Positions 1 through 12,600 of a DNA stretch of 64,000 nucleotides are shown here, piece after piece (the first letter of the stretch is position 1; every line of letters starts with the position of its first letter). The notes below the pieces were generated by a model. The model was given only the letters and a program-made list of their open reading frames with translations, made no database searches and had not been told where the DNA came from. Source of the DNA: Ciona savignyi. Lineage: Eukaryota; Chordata; Ascidiacea; Phlebobranchia; Cionidae. The stretch is taken from positions 460,709 to 524,708 of the forward strand of contig CH003075.1 of assembly GCA_000149265.1 (NCBI GenBank). The letters are read 5' to 3'. The position numbers were made by a program, and so were the translations under genes.

Positions 1-780
1 TGGACACATGGTGAAGTGGATTGAAGACAAAGTTATGGCAACGATTACTCCAGCTTCTGTAAGTAGATTGATATGTGGCATTTAGCTTTGGCCTGCCACT
101 GCATAATTGGTTGTGGACCAGATGAGCATGTGTATCATTGGGGTTTGGAATTAAACAACATTGTCATGCCATCAGAAAAATAGCTTTGTTGTTTCTTGAG
201 ATAAATGTGAATCTGTTGTGAGGTGGATGGTAATTCCCTGTTTTTTGAATATTAATTATATATATAAACTTAAAACATATTTGTGGTCAATTTTTAATAA
301 ATTTTTGTATTTGTGCTTTATTTTCTATGGAAAGTCCTGATATGTGCGTAGTATATAAATTATGCAACCTCTTATTATTATTGCAATGCCAAATTGTCCC
401 ACAAGGTGATCTCAATAAAAAGTAATTTTTTTTGTCTATTGGGATATTGTTAAATATAAAGTCCATTGTTTTTTGCTAATATTTGAATTCAACTGCTTGA
501 ATCCGCTGAATAATCGTTCAGCTGCTGCAGCTGACAATTCATATGATTTACATACAACATCACAAGTCACTAAGTGCCGTATTAAGACAATTACTTGCCA
601 TACTGCTTGATGATTTTAAAGCGAGACATTTTATAGACACTGCCCTACCCCTTTAAAAATAAATAATTCTTGAATGTTCGTTTAAAATGTGTCCTTGATT
701 AACTAAACTGTTTTTTGTTTCAGCAAAAAGCAACTTTGGCGGCGTGTATTGGTCAACTCAATGCAATGCCAGGAAAATAA
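1..780 (+). CDS. 3' end of an unidentified gene (last two exons)
   Basis: Two coding exons can be read. Exon 1-58 (reading frame 2) ends at a consensus donor GTAAGT at 59. The last exon 724-780 follows a T-rich tract and CAG, and ends at TAA 778-780. The joined tail contains the pieces HMVKWIEDKVMATITPAS and QKATLAACIGQLNAMPGK, about 37 residues without a stop. The join is phase 0. I do not recognise the protein: no motif is visible in this short helical-looking tail. Most of the gene lies to the left of the window. No canonical AATAAA is seen close behind the stop. The intron 59-723 is AT-rich and holds nothing recognisable. Confidence 0.6.
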
Positions 781-1660
781 GCTCATAATCCGATAATTGA
801 TAAATTTTTATTTTTGTTTCCTACTAAAAGACCACCAGTTTAAGTTCACTTCAGTTCATGTGATTTCCAAATAACTAAATTTTATGCTGTGTGTTCCGCT
901 ATGTATTTGTTGGGCATTTCAAAAAATATGATTACAGTGCTACAAAATGTTTTCGTGTTACTAGAGTTCACTAAAACGTTGGAAGCGAGTGCAGTAAGGC
1001 AGTGCCAAAACCATGATGAAACCAGCTTATTCTTAACCTGCGTCGATATGCCCAGGCAGTCGTTACCCCGATAGTATTAAAAGATGGCTTTACTGAAATA
1101 ATTGTTGCTGTTGCAGTGCGTTGGTAAAGCTTTAAAACAGTAGCGAGCTTAATTGATCTTTAGGCCGTAAGATCGTTATCGGGATATGTAAATGTCGGCT
1201 ACGCACGAAAAATTAGGAACATTTTACCGCTGTAATTAAACGTTCTAAAGTTATTGTTTCCATGCTTTAATCGAGTTGTGTTCGATTTCTTGGTAGGCCA
1301 ATGAAGTGATAGAAATTTCCCAGAAGATAATGTTTGCATTATAGCCAACGTCACTTATTATGACCCCATATGCCGCTGTTTCTTAGTGCTTCTTGGGAAT
1401 GACGTCAAGAATCTATTTGGTGCATACGTATTTTGACCGATATGTACTGTAGCAGGCCCGGGTACACTGGTATTTTAGAAGCCAGTAAGCAGAAAAATGT
1501 AAACGTGTAGAACGGTCACGAGTTCACAAATAACGTAAAACGTACACATACGCTATCTACAATGAGAGTACACCAGTTAGACGAGACTAGTGCGAGGTAA
1601 CGTGTCGGTGAAGACTGTTTATTTCAATTTAGACTTGCATCGAACAACAGATTTGTAAAA
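781..1660. other. Intergenic stretch
   Basis: About 880 bp between the stop of the first gene and the start of the next. It holds the 3' UTR of the first gene and presumably the promoter of the second. A 61-codon open frame at 889-1074 has no homology I recognise and no splice context, so I leave it out. A TGACGTCA CRE-like octamer lies near 1400. No repeat is recognised. Confidence 0.5.
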
Positions 1661-3619
1661 ATGTCAACTAATGCTAGTCCACACTCGCTGACGCCCGCAA
1701 AGCCTGGTAAAAAAGATAAAGGACTTTTGAAGCCTGGTCAAAATGGTAGAAAGTCGCCGCAAAAAAGAAAATCCAGGGAAAGTAGTCCAAAACACAGTCG
1801 GCGTGGAAGTTGGTACGTGCCGTCGACAGATTTGGCCAAGGATTTATTGAATGGACAATCCCTCAGCAAAGCGATGGCTAGCGCGCATAGCAAGTTATCC
1901 AACATGAAAGTACAAGCCAAACACCTAATCCATAAAGTAGGTTTGCCTTTTTTGGATATATTGGTACGTGATCTTCATCGATAACTGATGTTTTGGTTAA
2001 TCCCCACAATCCTAACTCCAACCTGAACACTATGTAATTTTAGAATATAAATCCTTGTGTTACAAGGATCATTTTTTATGATGACTAGGTTTATGGCTCA
2101 TATTTAGGGTAAATTTCAAAATTTACAAAACTCTATGTAAGGATAAACGCGATTAAATAACCGTCTCTTGGTCTTCTAAAGTTGCTTGGATGTAAAAGAT
2201 TACATCCCGACAAACCATCAAAAGCAAATGTGTTTTTCTTTTTATTCAGCCAGCTGCCATCTTCAGGCAAGAATGGTCCACCTTGACTGACTCAGTAGAA
2301 GCCATTGTACCGGAACAATCTGCATTACTAACTCCCAACAGTGCAGAAGATCCAGCATGCGAGTTGTTTAAGTCAAATGTCTGGTGGAGTAAGTAATCAT
2401 AATAAGATAAATATAATTTTGAATAAGCACGGGGGTTTTAATATATATTATGTTTATCTTGAAATTCTTTTTTTAATTTGTGTTGGTTTATGCTTTGCAG
2501 GTAGTTCATATACGTGCTTATAATAATACATCGTTGTTAGATCACTAATTTGACGATTGCCCAGAATGTGATAACACCCCGTGCGTTTATCAATTAGGCC
2601 TACTGTGATTAAACATGAAAAAAATTCCTGTGTAAAACATGAACCAATTCCTGTGATTAAACATGAATAAGTCTAAGCTGGGTGTGAGTAAAACACTGTT
2701 TTTTTATAACGTGCATATCTGTGTATTTTTACATCGCCAAAATATCGATTTTACCCTCCCAAAATTTAAAGTGCCTCATTCCCAGTTTTACTGACTCTAC
2801 TGTTATAGGTTACTGGAGCCAAAACAGTGTTCTGTGTAATATTGAGACATTTCTTTTCGGTAAAAATTATTAATCTTTACTGTGCTCAGGCAATGGATCC
2901 TTAATCAAAATACAGATATGGTATTTTAAAGATTGAATGTGTAATATTTCAGTGAAAGGTGAAGGTGATCTTTGGCATCCATGCGATAAACACGTGATCT
3001 CGAAAATTTCATCGTTCGAGTACAAACAGGATCGATTATTTGGGTTTTGGACCAATCTAATTACCAGTGAGACGAAAAACTGTGCTCTAATATGGAAACA
3101 CGGCGATGCTAGAATATCGTACTATGATGTAGTTGCCGAACTTGACACCGTAATAGGTAAGCTTATTTAATATATGAAAACAAACATTTCTAGTTAAGGC
3201 CTACAATCTCTTTTGATACCTTTTTAAATTATTCTATTAGCATATAGCATATAAACAATTTAATTTAGGTAGGTATATATCTCCAACCATTTTTTCCTAA
3301 AATAAGAAAAAGTTAATTAAACTGAACAAAATTTCGGTAAATATCAGGACCATCAGATCTCCATTGGAAGTTGCCACTTTGGCTTCGGGCCCAACGCTTT
3401 GAAATCCTGTGCTACGACACGCCATTTTGCATGGACGATCCCATTAAGTGTGATGAACACTGGCTGGAAGAAACGCTGACGCAAAGTCTTCGAAAATCTT
3501 CTTCCCATGCTGCATCGCCCAATAGTTCGACTCCGGCTGGGCAGAGTAGGTTTTTAGTGGTCAAATGCGCAAAACCGTTTGCTCCAAAACCAATCTACAA
3601 AAAAAATCCAAACTCCTAA
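1661..3619 (+). CDS. Unrecognised 4-exon gene, about 305 aa
   Basis: Exons: 1661-1963 (or 1661-1936), 2250-2388, 2953-3156, 3348-3619. All joins are GT-AG and phase-consistent and give 306 codons including the stop. Exon 1 has two in-frame donors (GTAGGT at 1937, GTACGT at 1964), so nine residues may be optional. The first 60 residues are Lys/Arg/Ser/Pro-rich and probably disordered. The rest looks folded and is rich in Trp and Cys (for example NVWWMKGEGDLWHPCDKH and HWKLPLWLRAQRFEILCYD). The C-terminus turns basic and Pro-rich. I cannot assign a family or function. The start is the first ATG, after AAAA. A polyadenylation signal AATAAA lies at 3886-3891, supporting the 3' end. Confidence 0.7.
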
Positions 3620-3885
3620 GCTGTATATATATATACATATATATAATTGTGGTGTTGTTATAGTCAATTACCTACAATTTGTCATTTTCAAGCATATTTC
3701 AATTTTAGCCTTAATTGTTTATTTTTTTATGTTCTCAAAAATATTAGTAAAAAATAGTGTTAATTGAATTGATTCAAGCGAGTAGAACAAATTCGAAAAG
3801 CTATGCTGCGCGCACAACTGAACTGACTAGTTCACTATTTTATATAACAATCATAGGATGAAATGATAAAAATTGACGTATGTGT

Positions 3886-3891
3886 AATAAA
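3886..3891 (+). other. Polyadenylation signal AATAAA
   Basis: AATAAA 267 bp behind the stop of the 305-aa gene and 310 bp before the next start codon; it is the natural 3' end signal for that gene. Confidence 0.5.
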
Positions 3892-4201
3892 ATAATGTGC
3901 TTAATTTGCAATAGTGGGCAAATGCGTCTGTTTATTTACTCACGATTACAAGAGAGAACAGCACCAGATAGGCTGTGTACATTTGCCTATAAAACGTTGG
4001 CATATGTTTGTTAATGTGTTACAAATGTTACACAATTCAGTGGGTAGGACAAAGGTTTACAAGTGATCGTTTTAGGTTAGTTATGCGTTTTATAAGTTTC
4101 AAGTGAAACTGCAGTATATACAAAATATATGTGAATCCGTGGATATACTGGATTCCAAGGTTGATTTTATAAAGAAACTGTGTTGCACCTAGTAGAGAAA
4201 T

Positions 4202-7200
4202 ATGGCTCGGAAGTTTCAAGGAGAGCCACTCTACCATTGGTATTGTATATTTATCCTTATGCTGTGTTATGGATTTGGTGAGTTGGGTCACTTTTTGATC
4301 GGCGTGACGTCTCAAGAAATGGCGCAAGACGTTCATTTCGGTGATGTAGGTTGTGTGACTTACAACGTAGACGTGGAACAAACAGCTGACGTGAAATGTG
4401 CTGAAATCAAAAATTCGAGCAGGTCAGCAAAAATCACATACAATCACGCATATAAAAGTACAGGAATATTAAGATCTTGGAAAAAGCTTTTAGTTAAACT
4501 ATGAGCACAATATTATCTAATATAAAAAGCTGAACAAATCCTACTGTGTGAATTTCCTTACTGGCAATCTTTCAAATCTGGACGATAGCTAGTCGGTTAT
4601 GTCCTTGGTCAAGTCACCTAACGAACATTGACTGAACTTAGAGGAATGATGGATACTATCAAATCGTAACGTCTATATCACACACAACATAACGCAATAG
4701 CTCCGGTCATTCGACGGTGGACGCGAGGTGATTTGACGATTACCGATGTGTTAAGGCCACCCTCCTTTGGAGGTTAAAATTTTATCTGCTTGTGTGCAAC
4801 ATCGAAATTTGATTACATCACTTTTGGTTAGCCAATGTCATTATATAAATATATATATAGGTGTGACAACATATCCGAAAACGGGACCAAGTACTGTGAA
4901 TGGAACTACACTGGTCAAGGAATCGAATATCAGATTCTTGCCGGGCCTGTTTTTATTGCAATATTCACAATAATGGGACTTGTCAATGGCGTGCTGGGCG
5001 ACAAATACAACCGGTATATATTCAGCCACAACAGAAAATCAAGTTCTTTAACGTTATATTTCTATAGGATCCTCATTTTATCCGTGAACGTTCTATTCTA
5101 TTCTGTAATGACCCTGACGACCGGATTTGCTGATACATATTGGTTACTAGCCGTGCTTCGTTTCGGTTTCGGTGCTGGGTACGATAAGTGGATAATAATG
5201 GATTTAAAGCTAAAACAGCATATTTTTGTGACTAATTATGTCTGTCAGGAACACAATTTTTTTGTTTGATACTGAAACTGGGTCGGACTTTTCGATAAGA
5301 CACGGAAAATTCAATTGAAAATAGAGCGTAACTTTGTGTAGCCCTTATACCTAAAATACTTAAACATTTTTGACTTTGTTTTAAAACCTGATATGTTAAA
5401 ATTACAGTGAGTCTGCATGCACTCCATTGACTTCAAGTATTGTAGTTGACCTATTTAAACCACGGATCAGAGGCTCTGCAATGAGTTTTTTTAATTGGGG
5501 GATCTACTTCGGTTATGGTTTAGCTTTTGCCATTGGGAACTATCTTACAGATGCCAATATCTTAGGACTGGTAAGGAATCTACTTTATGGAGTTAATGTA
5601 GTATTATAGTTAAGCAATTCGCAGAGTTGGCGGTGGTGCTATTATTTTGCCGGCCCGCCCGGAATTATATTGGCTTTAGTTCTATATGTCACGGTAAAAG
5701 AACCACAGCGCCGTTTGAATGAAAACGAAAAAGAGAAAACTAAAGGTAATTCGAACGACTGTATTTGCAAAACGTATATATGCGTATCCTAAATATAGTA
5801 TGGTCCATCTTTTCAATAGGACCGGATTCGATTATATTTCGCGAACCGGTGTGTTTCTCATTAGATTACTCGCAAGTGTACGCTCATTATAAAAAAAACA
5901 GAAAATAGATTATCAGTTCACAATCGCGTGTGTGAGTGAACTCGCAAAGAAATTTAAAATATGAATTAACAACCTTTCTGTCATATTAATATGAAGGACG
6001 TATCAAAATTAAAATCATTTGTCTTGTGTGGATCAAGCTGTCTTGTGGGGACAGAGTCATTTTTTCGTTAAATATGTTATTGTAAAGAAATCATTTTGGT
6101 CATTTATTACCAAAAGTTTGGTTTATTTCAAGCACATTTTATTTTTCCAGGTGGAGAATCGACGGGAAGAATGATTTGGAAAACGATCAAAGTATTCGGC
6201 ACATCCCCAGTTATTATCACGCTGCTTATCGGAGCATGTTTTCGTCATTCTGGTATTTCCTATATATATATATATATATATACTGTATATACATAGTGCG
6301 AGACTTCCAAAATTAAAATATGATTTGACTAATGTATGTGCCTTTATTACATGAAAGCATAGGATCATGGTTAAAATCTGAGCATTAGATCCACTGGGAT
6401 TTAAGCATTGTCCACATAAAATACCACTAACAGCATTAGAAAAAGTATCATATCGTAGGGGAGTAGCAAGAACTAAACAACTATGATAACAAAATAACAC
6501 AAAGTATGTTCTTCAGCAAGTTTTTGTTGGTCATACAACTCGCAGTTATATTTCGACCAATACTACCCTGGCACTGAAGTTGGACTTGCAATGTCTTTGA
6601 CCTCAATCATCGGAGGAACAGTGGGCATTGTTACGGGAGGAATTTTGTCAGATGTTTTGGCCAACAGATACGGTAAAACGCTATGTGGGACCAAGTGGTG
6701 TACTATTCATAACTGTTGTTAATTATAGGCGTCCGAGCAAGATTATGGGTGCTAGTCATCAGTCAAACAATCGCTTCTCCTCTTGCAGCTGGGACTTTAT
6801 TCTTCGCCCCACCATACGCGTTCATCTGCCTTCTCTGTGCATACTTATTCGGTATTTCGGTTTTCCATTTAAGTTATTTTGCGACGAATATTTATATTGC
6901 TATTGGCCTGCTTTTTTACTTGTGGTAGCTTAGAGGATCAGTTTAATTTCAGGGTTGTATAACAACAAGCGTTATACCGGAACACGTTGCCTGACCAAGT
7001 AGGCCTATCACCATTCCATGTGCCCACTATCGGAAAACCAAAGCTATTTTCTAAGTTATTTTACATTAGTTATTAGGTCTATTGCAAGTTTAAATGGCAC
7101 ACTTTAATCGACTGGATCATAAATATATCACATGAATATATATTATGGAATTTAAGCGACATAGTTTGGGACTTCAGTATTGGAGAGTTTGTATCTCAAT

Positions 7201-7660
7201 TTAACTAAACTAAAATTGTTAATTTTTTACTCCTTTAATATTTTTGTTTTTCTTTTAGCTGAAATGTGGTTTGGCGTCTTGTTTACCGTTCTCGTGGAAT
7301 TTTTCCCATCTGAATCTAGAGCAACTGCCATTTCCGTTTTTATTTTTATAATTAACAACATCGGCGGAAACGCACCATTGCTTGTACCACCGATAATCAA
7401 CGAAATAGGCTTCAGAGAGGCGTTATATGTGGTCTACCCGGGATTTTATCTAGCTGGTAATTTAAGTTAATATTGATTATATGCATAAACAGTGTATATT
7501 GTAAACCCCCCATTTATTTTGTTCACATATGCTATCTGTTGCAGGTGCTTTATTTTTCTTAATCACCCAACTACTTCTACTGCGTCACGATTTCCCGCAA
7601 TTGTCTACTGAAGTTGATGCTTCCCAGAATACACAAGAAGAAAAACGTTCCAAACTATAA
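4202..7660 (+). CDS. Major facilitator superfamily transporter, spinster-like
   Basis: Ten exons: 4202-4422, 4861-5013, 5068-5178, 5408-5570, 5625-5745, 6151-6252, 6517-6672, 6729-6851, 7259-7456, 7545-7660. Phases match at every GT-AG join and give exactly 488 codons (487 aa), the usual size of a 12-helix MFS carrier. Visible marks: MFS motif A in the first half (GVLGDKYNR, near residue 120), its counterpart in the second half (GGILSDVLANRYG, near 335), and GESACTPLTSSIVVDLF (near 162) followed by a WRW element. This last segment matches spinster (SPNS) and related carriers, where the GEA/S...DLF region precedes helix 5. The first extracytoplasmic loop carries several Cys and an NYT glycosylation site. 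The substrate cannot be read from sequence; spinster proteins move lipids or sphingosine-1-phosphate, but this protein is diverged and may be another MFS group. Confidence 0.85.
4570..4770 (+). repeat. SINE family A, 5'-truncated copy
   Basis: It shares with the full copy at 28155-28462 the blocks 'gtccttgg.caag', 'caatagctccggt', 'cgacggtggacgcgaggtgat' and 'tgacgattaccg.tgtgttaa'. It makes up most of intron 1 of the MFS gene. It is strongly mutated, so old. Confidence 0.75.
6261..6282. repeat. (TA)n microsatellite
   Basis: About 11 TA units starting nine bases after the exon 6 end (6252) of the MFS transporter gene, inside the intron. Confidence 0.9.
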
Positions 7661-9642
7661 CAGACTATATTCGTATACTTACACCAATTTGCAGTAAAGA
7701 TTTACCAGAGTTTTATGATTTAATATTATAATACCCCCGTAAGATAAATGTTATACATGCGCCACGCGTGGTCGAAACCATGACAACGATAGCGCACAAA
7801 CACAGTGAAGCATTTTGGTAAAATCAACCGAAGCGTGAACAGTAATGTAGAGATTGTGCGCGCTCTCTCGTTTTACATATAATAGGGTAGGTTGCGACTA
7901 TGTTGTTGCTTCAGTATAGGTATTTAAGTCGTTTGTCAAATAGTGTCCCTTATTTTTGTGTCAGAATATACACCAATTAGAACATTAGATATCAGGCCAG
8001 CGACAAAATCAACTCGAAAGGTTAGTACATTAGTGAAACGCATAAAACGTAGATGGTAATTTATTGTTTTCGATTGAGCTTTTAATCGACCAACTTTCAT
8101 AGCAGGCGGTTCTAATGCCGTTCTGATGCATTATTTAGGCAGAGAGGTTGCTGCACGTCCACGTAATTACACACGATTCGTAAGTAACAGAAATCAGATA
8201 CTTCCGAGACGTTTCTTTAAAAGTTACCATGCCTTTAAAAATAGAGATTCTCTTTGTACTCGGTTAAGTTTTGGTATATATACAAATTCTAATATACTGC
8301 TACGGTTAAAAAAATATGTTTTTCATTGTGATCTCATATTCATGCTTTAAAAATATCTTCGCCGTTTAACGAAAGAAAAGACGTCCATAAGTGGTAATCA
8401 TTAGTATTTGGCACCATCCCTTACCACTGCGTCAAATTTTTCCTACTTCCCCGATGACTTTTTTTTTAAAAAGGTCGACTTATTATCATTGAGGACAAAA
8501 GTTCTCGAATCGGCACCATAAAAAATGACACACAAGGCTAGATACAGTTCACACAATGCAAGGTGTTCTATTATCCAAGCATCCTAATCCCATTCGTGTT
8601 ACAATGGACAATAGAATTTCGAATGTTTACGTTGGATCATATTGTCTTTGTATCGGTGTAACTTGGCACGTTCGGCCTGTTTTTGCCAACTGTGTTGGTA
8701 CGGTTGTAGTTACAGTTGGAATTACTTGGAAAGTAATCCAGAAACTAACTATTTTGTCAACATCGCCCTTGCCTTGTTTTACTCAATGTCAAAACAAGGC
8801 GACCCTATTCAAATCAGTTGTATTTACCCGATTCGCTGCTCCAATCGTTCACCACCATTTTTACTGCACTGAAAAATTTGTACAATCTACTCCTAATCGA
8901 GGTTTACGTCAAAATTTTAATTAACATACTATCGGTCAACATAGCTCTTTGCGCTAAATTTATACCATACCTTTCCAAGTTCGTTATAATTACGTTGCAA
9001 CAAAGCACCCAACACCATAAATTATAAATGGAACAGCGCTAATTGCAACCCCTACTTTTGTTTCTCAACCTTATTTAAACGTACGTACGGCGACTGTTTT
9101 CATAACGATGAGCTTATTGGCAGATGTTGTTGTGATTTACCACGATTATCCCTGACAGTTAGCACCTGTTGTGTTTCCAGCAGAATTGAATCGAATACTG
9201 CACATGGTGACGCATAACCTCCCTCGAGCAATAGCAATTAAAATTTAGCTTTTGTTTTGCAGATTTTAATGTGGATTTATAATAGCCTCCTCAATTTTTC
9301 CTATGCAAAATAGCCCGGTTTGTAGAAGGCATTTCATGCAGAAAACTAGCGCAGTTTAGACACATAATTTATAACCATACATACATTCTTACATAACCAG
9401 TAAAATAAAATTCAGTTAAGCAGATTGGCAGTCGCGAAGAAGTGAATATAGCTAACGTAACTCAGTTGTGTTTTAAGTATATAAAACAATCTTAACCATC
9501 TTGCTTATCTTCCACCAGGAAAGGGGACTAGATACTTTTGAATCTGTGACTAACCAACTTAAGTATCCCCACCTTCGATACAACAATCTACCTCTCAACG
9601 ACTTCTTAACATTGTTCTCGTTGCTGGGGAAAACCCCACGGG
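7661..9642. other. Intergenic and 5' region of the doublecortin gene
   Basis: No coding gene is supported here. Open frames at 8126-8350 and 8556-9027 have no recognised similarity. The stretch 8540-9060 is less AT-rich than its flanks and may be a decayed sequence, but I cannot name it. A pyrimidine-rich acceptor 'cttatcttccaccag' ends at 9518, so 9519-9642 is probably the 5' UTR of the first DCDC2 exon, joined either to an upstream untranslated exon or to a spliced leader. Confidence 0.4.
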
Positions 9643-12600
9643 ATGATGACAACTTTGGCAGTGGATGGAAACCAAGACGGTCAGCGTAATCTACATCCTC
9701 ACCAGCCCCCTCACTTCTTCGCCATGCAGCAACCAGAAACAGCTAAAAACGTTCATGTTTACTTGAACGGTGACTCGTTCTTTCCCGGACGAAAGTTCGT
9801 GGTTAACAAAAGACACATTTGCGATTTCAATGGGTTTCTTAATCAGGTAGGCGTTGGCCCGTAAGTGTGCTTGTAATCTGTTTTAGATTTAAAACCTATT
9901 TTTATGACCTCTTTTTTGTTTCAGATTTAAGACTATTTGAGACCTAATTTCTATTAAATATATCTTTCACCGTGTTTGTTTTCGTATGTTGGCTTATATG
10001 AGCAGTTTTCTTTCGGCTTTCAGCTTAATTAACCGTTTCCAATCCTGATTAAATAATTTTAAAATTATAAAATACCAACAATCACCATTTGTTTTATCTA
10101 TATAACTACAGGTTACCGCCGGTATGAAAGCGCCGTTCGGAGCAGTGCGGAACATATACACCCCGAGTGCAGGACATCGGGTCCAGGAATTGGGGCAGTT
10201 GCAGAATAACATGGACCTAGTGGCCGGCGGTTCGGAACGGTTCAGGAAGTTACAGTGAGTTTTTTAAACTGGTGTTTTATTAGGATAGAATAAGATATTC
10301 AAGTTTATCCTCGTGAATGGGAAACGCATTAGGCGGTAACATACGAGTAATCGTCATATTACCTCGCTCCCACCGTCGGATTACCGGGGCAATTTGTTGT
10401 TTATAAATTAGACGTTTTTTCAATTTCGTAGAACCCATCATTACACTGGGTTCCGGCAATGTTGTGTCTTGCCCAATAAAGGACACAACCGAATAGATTG
10501 AGACCGGTTTTAAACCTGCAAAAGTCGACGCACTTTCAAGCTTATTGTGTGTAAGATTTTAACTTAGGGTGATTTAAAAATTGATAACGACACGGTAAGG
10601 TTATTAAGCTTTTGGGGAAAACAGTAGAAGCAACGAAATTGCATTTTTACACCACCATAGCAGGTGCAACGTATGTCGGTAACAGCAGGTGCCATACACG
10701 CTGTGGTTGGAATTGCCGAATATTTCAGCATCTTTTATGCAAACAACATTTTTGGCTTCTTGCGTTAACATATTTAAAAAAAAAATTGTATTTGTTAAAG
10801 TCACTGTATGTAGATAAAAGTCCACCGGGTACTGTTTGTATTTAAGGGTTAATCGTAGCAGCCATTATCATCTAATAATATAACAATAATATTCGGTACC
10901 GGTATAAAGCAATTATGCCATTTTCTGTGGTGCAACTGCAAATTTCGCTGAGCACAATTTTACGTAAAAGAGCGACCATCGTACGCACGGAAATGGCGAA
11001 TAAAATTCATGTAGAATCAGTATCAGATTTTAGTTGATCGAGGTTTTTAATGGAGACCTCAAGGGAATCCACTTGATTTTAGATTTACACGGCATTGCAG
11101 GTTTTGGTGCTTTAATCACAAACGCTACAGTTTTAAACACAAAGTTCGAAAAGTCAACCAGCAGCACAAAAGCAAGGGATACGCAATGGGTCCTTCAGTA
11201 GACATTTAAGTGGATACCTTTTGTTTTCATTCTGTTATCCGATTGTTTGGATTAGCTTCAATGGTTCATCAAATAACTTTTGAAATTATCAACAATTTTA
11301 ACTTGGCTTTGGTTATAATGTTGTATCATACATGTCATTTGCGCTCGATGTTTGGTTTGAGTTTCCTATTTAATTCAGATTGTTAAGTTGAATTGATACA
11401 AATGACGTGAAATATTTTGGGAATCTTTTAATTACATCTCCAACTTGTAAGACTCATTATGGGTAGGGTAGCACAAAAGAGAACACACACACATTTACGC
11501 TGCAGTTTTTATTGTGTTTTTACTGTCCAGCGCGAATTGGGACGTTGGAAGTGCAGCTGTTGCGGTAATCCGACCCACCAATATACAGAATACGATACAA
11601 GACCTCGTAGTGACCGCGTTATTAAATGCTGTCTACGTTCAAAATAAAACTCAGTGGTGTGTAAGTACACAAACTGGATTTCAATATTTTTTAAAGTGTT
11701 CGTGTCTATTTCGAATGTATCGTTTTTAACGAGAAAATCATTTTCATTAGAGTTAACCGCTGTATTAAATAAAATTCTTAGGTGAAAATAAGCTGGTGGG
11801 TATTGCGTGGCTGTGGACGCGTAACTTCAGAGCGTGAGGAACAAACCCACGAACACAAACTATCGCGCCCTCTTAGAGTTAATAAACCGGAGTGAGTGAC
11901 AATAGAATTGTCCACGCCTCTTCATAACACCGGCTTCACTATAATTCAAGCAGGAGAACAGGTCTTTGACCCAAGAAGGTTACGTTACCGTAGTGACGAC
12001 ACGCGCATAATTCACCACTCGTAGGGACAGGGAGTATAGACGTGGGCGACATGGTAAAACCGCAGGATTTGAAATATTGAAGAAACATGCTTCGTGAACA
12101 TATTTCGTTCAGGTCAATTCTTTTAGTGGTATTTTATCCCAAAGTTTTATATAAGCTTTACCTTAAATATTGAACCATGTTAATAATTAACATGAATATC
12201 GCTTGACAAGTATTATTTACATCGTTATTATGTATGCAGACTCGGCCACAGTACATATGTGTGATGGATTGAACATGTTTAAGAAATCTCACTTGCAAAA
12301 TCGCCTTGAAATTCATGCACTTCGTGTGGTTAAAAACGCATCGTAATATAATGGTCATTTTTATTGTATGCTAATTTGTGTTACTTTATTGAAATATAAT
12401 AAAACTGAATACGAGATATACGGATTATTTCGGTAGAAAACACGTTAAATAAACCGGACGAACAGAGACATACGCGACTATAAAACTCAAAATATTATTT
12501 ATCATGTTTTTGTCTTAATTTTAATTCAGTTGTTTCCTTCTTTATTGCAATCTAAAGCCAAATCAATTAATAATCTACACCTATAAATGTAATTATTCTT

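Noticed and set aside
10675..11660. Short hydrophobic or Ala/Val-rich frames in DCDC2 intron 2, perhaps a nested or decayed membrane-protein gene
   Set aside because: No phase-consistent joins, start or homology could be shown.
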